From contig CM043968.1 in NCBI GenBank assembly GCA_014529385.2, positions 25,843,513 through 25,907,512 of the forward strand: 64,000 bases of DNA, in the 5' to 3' direction. The number at the start of each line of letters is the position of its first letter. Positions within the stretch are counted from its first letter, which is position 1. The notes under the pieces are model-generated. The model did not search any database. It saw only the letters and a program-made list of their open reading frames with translations, and was not told the origin of the DNA. This document shows positions 10,911-22,719 of this stretch, piece by piece. The DNA is from Adiantum capillus-veneris (Eukaryota > Streptophyta > Polypodiopsida > Polypodiales > Pteridaceae). Both the position numbers and the translations under genes were made by a program.

Positions 10911-11877
10911 CCGTCGGCATGTGGTGCCCTTCAGTTACAGACTAAGGACAGCGGCGCATCACAGATTTCTTTTAAAGGCTTCGCCTCCCTCATCGCCCAC
11001 ACAGCAGGGGGTCACATTACGAGCCATAGTTACAGTGAATGGCCATTTTCAGGTCTCCGTTCCGCTTTCCCATTCCAACTTCCCGTTCTGAATCCCCGTT
11101 CCGTGTTTCAAACGTGAGTATTCAACAGGGAATGGCGTTTCATGCCTGTTTCCGTTCCCCGTTCCAAAATCCCGTTCAGGGTAACTATGTTAATACAAAC
11201 AAAGTGTCTACAAGCCACAGGCAACAGAGAGCACTAGGCTATCAGTCACCTAGGCTTTACCAGAGAGAGATGACAGAGATCTGAGCACGACGCCACAGGG
11301 AGATAGAGGAGAGATTGACACAGCTGCACTCAGATTGAGGCATATTTTTCAGGGAGTGCTTGATCCCACCTTCTTTGACGTACACCATTTTACACCCCCA
11401 CTATGTTACAGGATGTCCGATGGAGCTAGATAGGGCATCCACATCTCAGTCCTAGCATCAGCTTATCAATTAGCTATAGTCTTTATTTTCTTTTCAGCTT
11501 TTCCTTTTTGTGGATGACAGAGAATATACCACACATGTACTTGGATTTGTCTCGAAGGCCAGCGAGCCTTTTGAAGACGTCGATAAATTTCTTTCTTTCT
11601 TTCTTTCTCAATAGATGGAGGACACACACATGTACATTTTTGTCTCATAGGCCAACTTTGGTGTCTAATAGACATAAAAAGATCTGTTTTTCCTTCTTTT
11701 CTTTCTTGAAGGCAGAGCAATCAGTGCAACGGCAATATTGAATGAGTGGGATGCATGTGCAGTCCATCTCTATGAAAAGGACCATGCTGGGATGATTGAA
11801 TGAAGTTTTATGCAAGAGAGGTCTGGTTCAGTACTTCTAAAACTTGCTGACAAAAGCATGTGGCTTCCATGTGACAG
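10911..11877. other. Stretch upstream of the hydrolase exons
   Basis: Contains repeated CCGTTCC-type motifs (about 11050-11180) and a TTTC microsatellite (about 11587-11609). It may hold introns or upstream exons of the hydrolase gene, but no exon could be recognised. Confidence 0.4.
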
Positions 11878-13440
11878 ATTTTGGAGCCCGTTCATGCAGC
11901 TGGAATTGATGTTCTTTTCTTTTTCATGCCTGGGGCTCTAACAGCACCAAAGGAGTACCTTCCTCTTGTAAAACAAGTGCAGGCCAAATGCAGCTTTAGG
12001 CTTTGGGTGGCCATTCTTGATCCAGGTTCTGTCCCTTGGGTCTCAACTGCAATAATTGAGGCCAGCTTTGATGGAGTGGTTGAAAGAGTGAAGGAATTGG
12101 GTTTTCCTGCTGGACCTTTTCCCTCCAAAGGTGTTGTCATTGGAGGACACAGGTGAATGTCCGTCGTTGCTGGTGATTACTGTATGTTGGTCATGCGAAG
12201 GGTCACTTTTCTGTTCTTTAATGTGGGTGTTTTTCAAAACTCACATTGCAAGCAATTTCTTACCTGTATCATTCAAATGAATCAAACCCCTTGTACTAAT
12301 GTGGATTGCTTGCTGTAAAGCTAATCAACTATTACTGTTTAATTGCGAGACGAACACAGCTGGGGAGCTTGGGAATCTCGAAGCGTTGCCCTGAAAAGAG
12401 CTGAAGCATTTATCCAGATGGGCAGCTGCTTCCACTCAAATCCCGATAATCTAGTGCAATATCCCAAGCCAGTGCTTACATTATGCGGAGCTCTTGATGC
12501 GCAAATTACAAATGCTGCCATCGTTAAACATGCTGGAGAGGTTTTTGCCATGAAAGAAGAGCTGGGAGAGTTCTTTGTGTATGGAGTCAAGCCGGTCATT
12601 CTGGTTGCTGGTATGAATCATGCACAATTTAGCCATGGAAATCCCAACAAAGAAAGAGGAGATTTTGATGCGGAAATCTCAATCGAGCAGGCACGGGATG
12701 TGTCTTCAAGTCTTATATCATCATTCATAACTCTACATATGTGTAGCCAAGATGAGCACTTGGCTTCTTCTGCGCTCACAATTTTGAGAGGGGCAGTTTG
12801 TGAGACTCACCAGCGATACCAAGTTTTCTGGGAAGCTATGGGGGAACCTGGAAGAGATGCAAAAAGAGTTCAACTGGATATGGCTGCAATTCCTGCCCTC
12901 AAGGAAAGCCAAATTGGGGTAATGCAGCACGTGTACAAGGACAATTTCATCTATTCAAAGCCTTCAATTGATGTGCAGGAAGGCCGCATCATCATCAATA
13001 CGTACTTATCTCCTCAAGGAAAGTACAACCTACTAAGCAACATATGGGTGAAATGCAAGAGTCGCGAAGCAGTAATTGCAGCATTTGACAGTGATAAGAA
13101 GGATGAAGAGCCTCTTTTTATAGGGACATATATCAATGAAAGGACTTTTACTGAAGCCTTGGAACTAGTGCCAGAAGCGGTGAGACAGAAGTTTGAGCAG
13201 CGAGGCAAGAAACTACGGTTCTTGGAGGATATGGTGATCAAATCATCGGCACAAGAGTGGATAGACAGTGACTTGATAATAAAGCCAGCAGAGGATGGTA
13301 GTCAATATGTTAATGTTCAATCTACTGCATTGATTGCGCCGTTGAAAGGAATGCCAGCCAGATTTTCTGGTATGCATTATCTCAAGCTTCTCACAGCAGC
13401 AAGAGCTTTGAGCTGGATATATGAAGATTCTTTTCGATGA
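11878..13440 (+). CDS. Alpha/beta-hydrolase fold protein (two visible exons, 5' end not found)
   Basis: Exon 11878-12152 and exon 12360-13440 together give 451 open codons ending in TGA. The 12153-12359 intron has GT-AG ends. Splicing joins AG to C and creates a serine codon in GGHSWGAW, the G-x-S-x-G nucleophile elbow, so the intron splits the catalytic Ser codon. Likely partners are the Asp in LCGALDAQI and the His in GMNHAQFSHG. The upstream boundary is inferred: an in-frame TGA at 11872-11874 and CAG at 11875-11877 suggest a 3' splice site before ILEPVHAAGIDV, so earlier exons must exist. The N-terminal half looks like a lipase/esterase-type hydrolase. A C-terminal region of about 200 residues (from about 12800) is open but not recognised. 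The substrate is unknown. This is the only host-like gene in the window with no internal lesion. Confidence 0.82.
12153..12359 (+). other. Intron of the hydrolase gene
   Basis: 207 bp; donor ACAG|GTGAAT and acceptor ACACAG|CTGG. Both neighbouring frames have stops inside it, and joining the ends restores a continuous frame and the GHSWG motif. Confidence 0.85.
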
Positions 13441-13681
13441 GGGTCGCAAGTTCATTGGACTTCGTATCCATTTAGTAAACCTGCAGCCTGCTCTTGTAAA
13501 GAAAAGATATCCTGTACTCCCTACAGCAAGTTCATATCAGCTAAATTGTGGATGACATCATGTGCTTGCATGGAGGAGTTTTGGGTTTCTTGACATGAAA
13601 GGTCTGTATCTATGTGGGAGTTACTATCAGAAAGGTCTGTAAGGTTCAATAATTTGTGGTATGTATATTCTTTCCAATTGT

Positions 13682-13685
<4 letters not shown>

Positions 13686-13716
<31 letters not shown>
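13686..13716. repeat. (CT)n microsatellite
   Basis: About 15 uninterrupted CT units, about 250 bp after the hydrolase stop codon. Confidence 0.95.
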
Positions 13717-13720
<4 letters not shown>

Positions 13721-13991
13721 GAAAAAGTGGCTGTATACTGGGGATGCTCTAAGGCCTATCACCGAGAGGATGTACAAGACGGGGAGTACAATGCGAGCAC
13801 TGTATATACATACAGGTGGCATGTATGAAGGTTGCAAAATAAACCATGTATGAAGGTGTGTAGTGCCATGTGATGTGGTGCCCATGGTCATGAGGAAAGA
13901 GTATGGATGCCAGTCCACTGCCCTGGAGTCGTCTGCTGAAGTATTACACTGGCTACAAAGAGTATGCAGCAGCTCAGTCCAAATAGCTGTC

Positions 13992-13993
<2 letters not shown>

Positions 13994-14048
<55 letters not shown>
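13994..14048. repeat. (CT)n microsatellite
   Basis: About 27 uninterrupted CT units, followed by a short CTGT run near 14080. Confidence 0.95.
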
Positions 14049-14052
<4 letters not shown>

Positions 14053-14250
14053 TTGACCTCTGAGAACGATAATAAAATCTGTCTGTCTGTCTGTCATCAC
14101 ACACGCGCCCGCACTCGGGCGCCGTATGCACATGCATGTGTGTGCAAGCACATTGGATGAAAAGAAGAATCATATTCTACTTACGTCCCTCAAGGTAGAA
14201 CTGGTTTATTGGACTTGGTCAGAAACACCCCTTGGCACTATTGGACACCT

Positions 14251-14314
14251 CACTTTTGGAGGAGATCTGTGTCCCAGGTCATCACTTTTGGAGGAGATCT
14301 GCGACCCAGGTCAT
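14251..14314 (+). repeat. 32-bp tandem duplication
   Basis: Two adjacent 32-bp units starting CACTTTTGGAGGAGATCTG differ at about three bases (GTGTCCC against GCGACCC). Confidence 0.9.
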
Positions 14315-14939
14315 CAATGATTTCAAGCACAGGGTACCGTCGAAAGTGGGCTGTTTGAGTCGATGAATTCATAGCAAATACAAGCCTAGACAACTGTGAA
14401 CTGGACAATCCACAACTCTTGAGATCCCTCTTCAATCAAGAGATGACCACTGGCCCCTCTTCTAGCTGTTGAATTTTCTGAAGAGAGACTCCCATTTGTG
14501 GTCATCTTTCATGTTCTGCCATTCCGTGGGTTTTCCATAGTGTTCTACGCTTTTTAGCGTAAACTGGTACATGAATATGGTACAATTAAGCAAACGAGCT
14601 CCCTTCTGAATTGGGTAGTGGGTGGAGTTGACTCATTAGGCAATATCAATGCTTTGAATGCCATCAAGCACCATGATGATTATTATAAACAAGGTGGAAC
14701 ATAAGATGAATATTTGTATCCATTCTCCCGTGTCCTCTAAAGCCCAGTGACTCCTCAAGCTGGCAACAATCCCCCTTCAACTTCCTGATTAAATTTGTAG
14801 CCTCAATTCGTTCTTAAGCCGCCAAGGTCCGGGGTTTGCTGATCCGCGCCGTCAAATTAGCTGGTTCTAGGCTGGAATCAGTTGCGGCGGTGGTCGGATG
14901 GTGGCCACATCATCATACTCCTAGGAATACGGCCTCGTT

Positions 14940-15110
14940 GGGGACTAAGTTACATGGGGTCTTAAGTGAAGGACGAGCGGTGGGATCAAAGGGCAAGGAA
15001 GCTAGGCGCGAAGGGGGAGAGGATCTCTGCGCTCCACGTCAGCATAAAAAGTAAGCGCGGATAGGCCTATTGATGTGGCGCGGCTGGGTGGTGTGGCGGG
15101 GCTGAGCGCA
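14940..15110 (+). repeat. Dispersed repeat, copy 1 (inverted partner at 46824-47014)
   Basis: ACTAAGTTACATGGGGTCTT, AGTGAAGGACGAGCGGTGGG, GCGCTCCACGTCAGCATAAA and the GGCCTATTGATGTGGC to GGCTGAGC tail all recur in reverse complement at 46824-47014. The shared block is about 170-190 bp, probably part of a dispersed transposon of unknown class. Confidence 0.8.
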
Positions 15111-15129
15111 TGATTGGGGGGGGGGAGGG

Positions 15130-16325
15130 AGGGTGCCCTTGGCCATGCAAAGGCATGCAAGAGGCTATGCATGCAAAATATGAGGGAACGGGTCTTGTCG
15201 GCATGATTGTTGAGCGATTGCCAATGGGGTATTGCGCACACGTAGGGCCTTGTGAGTCTGGCATATCCTTTTTGTGGAGGGGGTAGGTGAGCAACAGGAA
15301 GTGTGAGGTATTGGAGAAGCCCAATGGTGCCAACAAGGGGAAAAACATAGCGTTCCGGCAAGAAAGGGGCCATGATCGGGCATGGTGTTGAGCAGGCGGC
15401 CCCGGTTGGGGAGTTTGCATGGGCGGCCACGCCTCCCATACCTATCCGAAGTAGCCTCCGTCTGAGAGCAAGGCAAATAGACCTGAACGCCAACCCCATA
15501 GCCAACCCTTTTGAAGAAGGCAACCCCAAACACCTGCTTCTACCAATCCACGGCCTAGGAAGAAGTTGGAGAAGGCATTTGATTGGGATGAGGAGAACGA
15601 TGAGAAGATGCCAGCACAACCCATGTCCTACCACAAAAAGCCAGCAAAGGTTGCAGTTGCAAAAAGGAAAGGCAAATAGCTTCTTGATGACGAGGTAGGT
15701 GACACCAAGTTGAAGGAGGGGCAGCCGAATGATACAAAATGAAAGCAGGCCAGCCAGGTGAATGCAAAGAAGATGACAAGGAGATTGAGGGTAATAGCAT
15801 GCAGCTCATGTCGTCCGGGTTGATGCCATATGTGGAGGTGTTCTTGCCCGATCGGAAGCTTTCCCGACAATGTCGTGCAAGCAATGAATGCCATGGACGG
15901 TTTCGCTTTGAGTTGGTGAGGTGGCAAATGAAGACGCATCTCAAGAGAGAGCATGGCCTTCCCAGGTTGAATTGCCCTCGAGAGCCAAGGCACCAAGGGT
16001 GAGAGTAGAGAAAGTTGAATGGCACAAGTAGGCAAAGAAGCGGCTTGAGGACAAAGAGAGGAAGTTGGCAATAAATGTAAAAAAGGCTGAGGATCTTCAT
16101 CGTCTTCGAGCAATTGACCAGAGTTTAGAACTGTGCCAAAGGAGCATTTTGTGGAGAATATTGTTAAGGCGTGCATGACTGCCTACCATGCAACAGCTCA
16201 ATTGCACCTTGCACGCATTCAAAAACGTATTGACGAAGGTTATGGTGCGCATGTAAGTTGGTTAATTAATTGGTGTTTAAGTTCCTTGCATGTTTTGAAG
16301 CTTCATGAAGCATGTGAGCAAGTTA
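15130..16325 (+). other. Degenerate coding-like region, unrecognised
   Basis: Several frames carry protein-like stretches broken by stops and shifts: DDEVGDTKLKEGQPND (about 15685), MPYVEVFLPDRKLSRQCRAS (about 15825), a charged KKRLEDKERKLAINVKK segment (about 16035) and ENIVKACMTAYHATAQLHLA (about 16150). The charged helix-rich end would suit a transposon-derived protein, but no family is recognised. The gypsy LTR at 16331 cuts it off. GC-rich minus-strand ORFs across 15002-15634 look spurious. Confidence 0.3.
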
Positions 16326-16330
16326 TAAGT

Positions 16331-18178
16331 TGTCATAAAAACTAATATCTAACCAACCCAAATGATTTTCTCATATTAAATTGATCACTTAAAGTGGGAG
16401 AATAAACAAGAACAAGGGTTAAGATATAGACACGTGCTTATAGATCTATCTCAACACGGGGTCAATGGTAAAGGAGCCCAAATGAGAGATGGTCTATCAA
16501 AGAGCAAGGCTAACCAATGGACCATAAGACCTTAGGGTTATCTTCATTGAAGACCTCCAATAATGTGTGTAAAAGTCCTTTGACCTTAGGTAAGCTAGGG
16601 CTGAGCTTGAGGCGCGGGAACTCGACCCAGCTCGAGGTGCTTGTCATGCTTGATGACTAAGGTGCTTGATGATTGAGGTGCTTGAGATGCTTGAGGTGCT
16701 TAATGATTGAGATGCTTGATTGAGATGCTTGAGGTGCTTGAGATGTTAGGGTTGCACTTGAGGTGAGAACCCAGCCCAAGCTTAAAGTGCTTAAGGGCCA
16801 AGCTTGTGGTGGGAACTGGGCCTATGCATAAGGGGTTAAGGTGTCAAAAAGTCAAAGATTCAATCCCTACAAGGAGGGGGCGAGCCCTACATGAGGGGAG
16901 ATGAGAGAGAACACCCACACACTCCCACAAGGCATGCGTGGTACAAAGAAAGCAAAAGGGACACTTGTCAAGTTCCTCCTCATGTTGCTCACATGGTGTG
17001 CCTAAAGCCTATTGGTTGGCCACCCAAGGGGTCCAATGATAATTTAGGAGATTTAATTAATTGATTTTGCATTTATCAAGTCCTCTCTCTCTCAAAGGGA
17101 AAAGGGGGACACTTGTCTCAAAGCTACCCTTGCTGCTTGTAATGCCTCTTGCTTATGATTGGCTAGGCTCGGAGGGGTCCAATGAGCTTCAAGCATGAGC
17201 TACAAGGGGGGCTCGACCCAAGCAAGCTAGGGGGTTGCTTAGGGGTTATAATCACCCACACACACTCACAAACACTCTCATTGTGTGTTAGGCAAGGTGC
17301 AAGAGCTCCATCTCCTTCTCCAAGCTCCTTGAGAAGTTGAGAGCCTACACCAACACTCTTGGCTATGGAATGCAAATCCAACCAAGAGCTATGCTTCAAT
17401 GCTTAAGCTTTCCATCTTCATTACTATGCTATTATGTATGCTAAGCAAGAAGAGTGATGATAAGTGAGAAATTATTTCTTTCTCCTATGGAATACTTCTT
17501 CTTCCTCTTCCCTACCCTCATTCCCTGCTAGCTCTCTCCACCTTCGAAGGTGTTTGAGGTCTTGGGACTGAGGCTTGGGATAGTTAATGCTTTCTACAAA
17601 GTGCATGTTATGCTTATTGCAAGAAGGCTAATGGTTTATTGCAAGTAGATTTGTTACTTAATGCAAGTAGATTAATTGTATTGCAAGGTAGATTAATTGT
17701 TGCTTTAGGCACAAGTTGATGCATAAAAGTATATATCTTCATGCACTCAAATGATTTAGGGAACACAAAGACTAATGATGTTCACAAGTTCTTGATTGTT
17801 TTATAGCTAAGATTGATTGTTGATATTATGCAAAAGCTTGGTGTATGAAGCTTCCATCTCCATACTGCCAAAGAGGTCTTAAGGAACACAAAGATTTTAT
17901 TGTATCAAGTCTTTCTTAATGAGAGAATCTATAATACAAATGCCTTTTGGAGGGGGGACCGGCTCCACATAAATCCGGTCCTCAATTGTTGTCATATTCT
18001 CTAAAATATCTCTCTCTCTCTCTCTCTCTCTTGCAAAGGTATTGCTCATGCCTAGTTAATTAAGTGTTATGATTAAGTTGCTACTACCAATTAAGTTCAC
18101 CATCTATGCTCTCAAAGTTGCTCACTCTAATTCTCTTAATTCCGCTATTCTCTAAGTTCATAGGCCATTTCCATTACA
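16331..18178 (+). repeat. 5' LTR of the scrambled gypsy element
   Basis: 1848 bp from TGTCATAAAAACTAATATC to CATTTCCATTACA. It includes a U3 minisatellite of GAGGTGCTTGA-type units (about 16630-16745), a CT run (18009-18031) near the 3' end, and two stretches related to other parts of the mosaic. ORFs inside it are spurious. Confidence 0.95.
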
Positions 18179-18179
18179 T

Positions 18180-18191
18180 TGGTATCAGAGC
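18180..18191 (+). other. Primer-binding site (initiator Met tRNA)
   Basis: TGGTATCAGAGC two bases after the LTR end, the same tRNA site as in the element at 5318. Confidence 0.95.
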
Positions 18192-18593
18192 ATTTGGTTT
18201 CTCTTTTCTTGCTTAAGAAGAGAGGTCCTTAAGTAGCCTATAAATGGTTGATGTTGTTAATTATATTAGGGTAAGTGGAACTGGGATCTATTATCGGTTT
18301 TGTTGAGCCCACTATGTGAGATATGGTGCACACCTCGGGAGCTTTGGACTTATTAATGGAGTCTTTTTAGACTTGCCTACGGCTTTACGATTATTGAGCC
18401 ATAAGAAGTCCGAAAGGAGCTAACCCTCTGCAACTCTACTATGTTAGACCTACTCCTCTACTCTCTATAATTAACCACTTTTGAGCCATGGGTGTAGATA
18501 CTTAAGAGCCAATTTTCAAAGGCTAAGAGGAGTGGCAACTAAGGTTTTGAATTGCCAAATCATACACTAAGTACATACATAAATTTTGTTAAC

Positions 18594-20095
18594 ATGGCTG
18601 ACAATAATCAAGAGAGTAGAACGAGTATTGATAACTTTGATTTTGCACATGTAGGTGCTAATGATGATGCTCCCATGTTTATCAAGTGTCTTGTTTCTAA
18701 GCTGCAACAAGCTATGGGAAACCCAGCCCTACAAGGTGAAGTTTTCCAACAACTTTATAGTTATGGGATTCTCCAAACTCCCCCAAGAGAGAGAGCACCT
18801 GAGAAGTCTCTTCAAGAGATTTCCAAGAGAGGGCTCTCTACGGTGAGAGAAGAGGAGAACCCATATGAAGCGCTTAAACGATTACTAGCGGGCTTACCTC
18901 CATCCAAGAAGAAAGGTGAAGTCTCTACTTTAGAGCCTTCCCCAAGAGAAGGAGAAAGAAGTGAGTCTCCCAATACTTCTGAAGATGTGGCTCCAAGAAG
19001 ACGACAACCTCAACGATCTTCAACTTCCCCCAAGAGAGAAAGATAGCCGGAAAGTCCTCCTCATCGTTATCACAAAAAGGAAGAGAGGTACCAAAAGAAG
19101 GAAAAGGAGAGAAAGAGGTCACCCTCTTCTCCATCTTCATCACCTTCCTCATATTCCAATGAAGGTAGCGGCTCTTCTCTCAAAGAGCCCAAAAGGAAAG
19201 GCCATCGCAAGTCCTATCCGGTATGGAGAAGGTCCAAGAAGCTGAAGAAGTTCAAGGAGGGAGGAAAGGACACCACTTTTCTTACCTATGATGGCACCTT
19301 TGGTGCTATGGACAAGATCTTGGCCTTCATCCAACAGTTTGATGTGGCCTTTGGTGATGAGGACTTTATGGAGTCCTCTAAACTGCGTCAAGTATCTATG
19401 CATTTTCAGAGCTCCGCTCGTCAATGGTGGGCTAGCCTACGAGCCCAAAGGAAAGCTCCAAGGACATGGAAGGCTTTAAGAGCCTCCATCATGAAACAAT
19501 TTCTGGCAAGCAACACTAAAGACAATGTCCTCACAGAATGGCAAAGCTTGAAACTCTCTCCCTACGAGTCTATCTAGAAGTATGTAGATAAGTTTTGGGG
19601 TTTACTTCTCAAGCCAGTGTCTACAAAAAGATAGGCTTTGAGGAGCAAAAGCAACAATTTTGTGCCGGTCTTTTTGACGAGATGGCCAAGTATATCAACT
19701 CACAAAGGCCTAATGCCATATCGGCGGTCATATACCGTACTATGGTCGCCTCTCAAATCAATTTCCAACAAGGGGTTAAGAGAAACTCTAAGCCCATGGA
19801 AGTGAAGGATCAAAATGAGCTTAGAGGAAGGAATAATGCTCAAACTTCCTCCAAAGGCAACTCTAGCAACACCGATAACAAAGCTAAGGAGAAAGGAATC
19901 TACAAAGGTAAGAATAGACTCTCTCCAACAGAGCTAGAGTGTTATCGTAAGGATAACAAATGCTACAAGTGTGGACAACAAGGGCATGTCTTCGTGCTTG
20001 TCCCCAAAGAAATGCATACAACAAGCCGCCTTGAGTTTCTATGCTGGAAACTCCAAAAGAGGATGCTCATAGCAAAAGGCTTTTGTTTTTCCTAA
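18594..20095 (+). pseudogene. Gypsy gag with zinc knuckle
   Basis: ATG at 18594 opens MADNNQESRTSIDNFDFAHV. A Ser/Arg/Lys-rich linker follows, with an in-frame TAG near 19045. The gag core reads FIQQFDVAFGDEDF, SARQWWASLRAQ and MKQFLASNTKDN (19308-19570), then another TAG near 19575. After a frameshift come FCAGLFDEMAKYINSQ and ASQINFQQG. The knuckle CYKCGQQGH (about 19960) loses its last Cys to a one-base shift; the neighbouring frame reads RACPQRN. It is non-functional. Confidence 0.88.
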
Positions 20096-20214
20096 GCTAG
20101 GAGATATGTACATACATGTTTATGAGTCGGGTAGCATCCTATACCATGTAAATATGCATGCTTTTCGTAAGTTAATGAAAATCTATATATTCATATACAT
20201 GATTTTTGTTGAAA

Positions 20215-22170
20215 AGTCTGTAATGAATTCAATGTTTCAACCAATAACAATAAAAAAAAAAGACGGGAATCAAGAGGAATTAGAATTTTCTACATTCCTA
20301 AATGGATTCCAAAATGTTTTTATTGATGATACCCCTGTGAGCTATCTCCACAATGAGGGGACAATGACCATGCAATGGAGCTTTTACCACGAAGTTCATT
20401 GCCTAATAATCCTCCTTATTGAGCTTTATAAGCTCCACAAGAGAAGTTCAAAAGGCAATAGCATGAACTGGTAAGTTTTGAGAGGGATTAGGCTTTCCTC
20501 TAACCAAAAGAAAAGTGGATTTTTTTTAAAGAGATTCAATAATTAGGTCATATTATCTCTAAAGGTGGTATTTGTATGGAACCACAAAAGGTAGAGGTAA
20601 TAAAAAGATGGCCTAATCCAAGGAGTCTACATGAGTTGCGAAGCTCTAAAGGTATGAGTGCATACTAGAGATGCTTCATAGGAAACATTCATGCTTATAG
20701 TAGGTCCAATACATGACTTAACAAAAAAGAACGTTAAGTGTACATGGACTACAAAGAGAGAAAAATACTTTTGAGAAGTTCAAAGAGAAACGTATCTCTC
20801 AAATTATGCTTACACTATGGGATCTCTCAAAGCTATTTGAGGTCCAATGTAATGCCTGGATGCATGCCTTCAAGCAAAAATTTGCTTCAAGAAGGGAATA
20901 CCATAGAATACAAGATTCAAAGACTCAAATCCAATGAGCGAATGCTGGACTCCATCCATGATACAAACCAAGATCTTCAACAATCAAATGAGGTGGGAAA
21001 ATTTCTTTTTGCAATTTAACTTTTACATTTCTCACATTGTTGGCAAGCACAGATATGTAGCCGATGAACTTTCCCGATGGCCAAGGGTAGATAGGATATC
21101 AATAGCAACTTACAATGAACTATATTTTATGATAGTTAAATATGCTTCTAACCCAGGCTTTAGGGATATAATAATAGCCTTTACAAATGGAAGAAAAAGA
21201 ACCACTCACGTTAGAGGATGGTTATCTTCCATACCTCAATAGGCTATATCTTCCTCACTTCCCATGCTCCTCCCATATGCGGGGCAAAGAGGAATTCGAA
21301 TTTATTCTTTTAGGAATAAAACAATACTTGTATTGGCTTGCCAAGAAACAAGAACATACAAGAGTATGTTTCAAAATGTATGGTATACCAAAAGATGAAG
21401 TATGATAGAAGGACCATGGCTTGCCAACATCTAATTGTGTCGGCGGATAGAAATCCTACCATGACCACTAATTTCTGACAGAGTCTCTATCAGAACTAGA
21501 GTAACCCTCTTATGTTGGCCTACTATTCCAACGGATGGCCAAAAGGAAAATCACAAAACTAATGATCCTTGATCTACTAAAAGCTTGTGATTCGAGGTAG
21601 ATCAATGCTCAAAAAGGGAGAATTACTTACCCTAACAACGGTATGTCTCTAATAACATGAACATACTTCTAAGGGAAAAGTACCTTTCGAGGCTAAAGAC
21701 GGAAGATCCAAACGTCCCTTGTAGCTTAAGGTACCTGGGAAGATCTTCATTGAAAAGGAGTATAGCCGAGATAAAAAAGAATCTTTTTAGAAGATTAAAC
21801 ACGCTATATCCATCTATTAGCTAGGAAAAAGAGGCTCTTGCCCATTAGGCATAAAAGAGCCTTATCCTTTAAAGAAAAAGAAATCTTTCTTTGGGTCTTA
21901 CTAAACAATTAAAGTTGCCCAACTATTGGCTCATATATATCATTTTTCATGAGAGCCTATTCATGCCTTATTAAGGAGAGCCGCCAATAGAGGCTATAAA
22001 TGTAGACCCATTAGTGATCGAGGATGAAGCAAACGAGCTGCAACCCAAGTTCATCCTTCGACAGGAACGCAAGGTATTAAGAAATGGTAAGATTAATGAC
22101 AGTATCTTATTTAAGTTAAGAATTATCCTTTCAAAGATGCTAAATGCATGCAAAGAACATAGCTAAAGGA
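20215..22170 (+). pseudogene. Decayed gypsy pol (RT, RNase H, integrase, C-terminal end)
   Basis: Recognisable pieces in order: FLNGFQNVFIDDTP (about 20295), an RT/connection piece around HIISKGG and EVIKRWPNPRSLHELR (about 20545-20640), the RNase H end FNFYISHIVGKHRYVADELSR (about 21015-21075, given here as motif), the integrase zinc region RGKEEFEFILLGIKQYLYWLA (about 21280), DRNPTMTTNFWQSL (about 21450) and LMILDLLKAC (about 21560). Stops and frameshifts occur throughout. It keeps pol order but cannot encode an enzyme. Confidence 0.75.
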
Positions 22171-22536
22171 TAATATGAACCTTGTTAATGATGCTTACAA
22201 TGACACAGAAGAGTAAGCAAATGTCAAAGAAATGCATTTTAAATGATCCATGTTTTTGTCTTATAAGACTCTCTTTTTATGTTTTGTGCACAAATTCTAA
22301 GAAATATGCATACTTAGGATCATGTGTGTGGTGACTACGTCTCCCAAACACCAAGTAGAACTTGTCACTCGACTTTGGAAGTATGATATGGACTAAAAAG
22401 AGCAGACATGCTTGCGGCAGACAATGTCTCTCAAGCACCAAGTGGATTAGTCATCCACTCTGGAATGATGTCGTAGGGTAAAAATGGATCCTCTACCCGC
22501 TAAGACCAATGGACTAATGGGTGAGACTTTACCAAA

Positions 22537-22668
22537 TGGCCTATGAACTTAGAGAATAACGGAATTAAGAGAATTAGAGTGAGCAACTTTGAGAGCATAG
22601 ATGGTGAAATTAATTGGTAGTAGCAACTTAATCATAACACTTAATTAACTAGGCATGAGCAATACCTT

Positions 22669-22719
<51 letters not shown>

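Larger units (their letters stand above)
13441..14939. other. 3' flank of the hydrolase gene, no further gene
   Basis: Probable 3' UTR followed by non-coding DNA with two CT microsatellites and a 32-bp direct duplication, listed separately. ORFs across the CT runs are low-complexity artefacts. Confidence 0.6.

Noticed and set aside
13646-14173. 175-codon minus-strand ORF across the CT microsatellites
   Set aside because: Open only because (CT)n encodes Arg-Glu repeats; no protein-like sequence outside the repeats.
15002-15634. 210-codon minus-strand ORF and overlapping ORFs
   Set aside because: Locally GC-rich sequence opens several frames at once; composition is not protein-like and no motif is seen.
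16331-18178. ORFs MKHSSWLDLHSIAKSVG and similar repeated at several places
   Set aside because: They recur because they lie in LTR sequence (both orientations), not because of a gene family.
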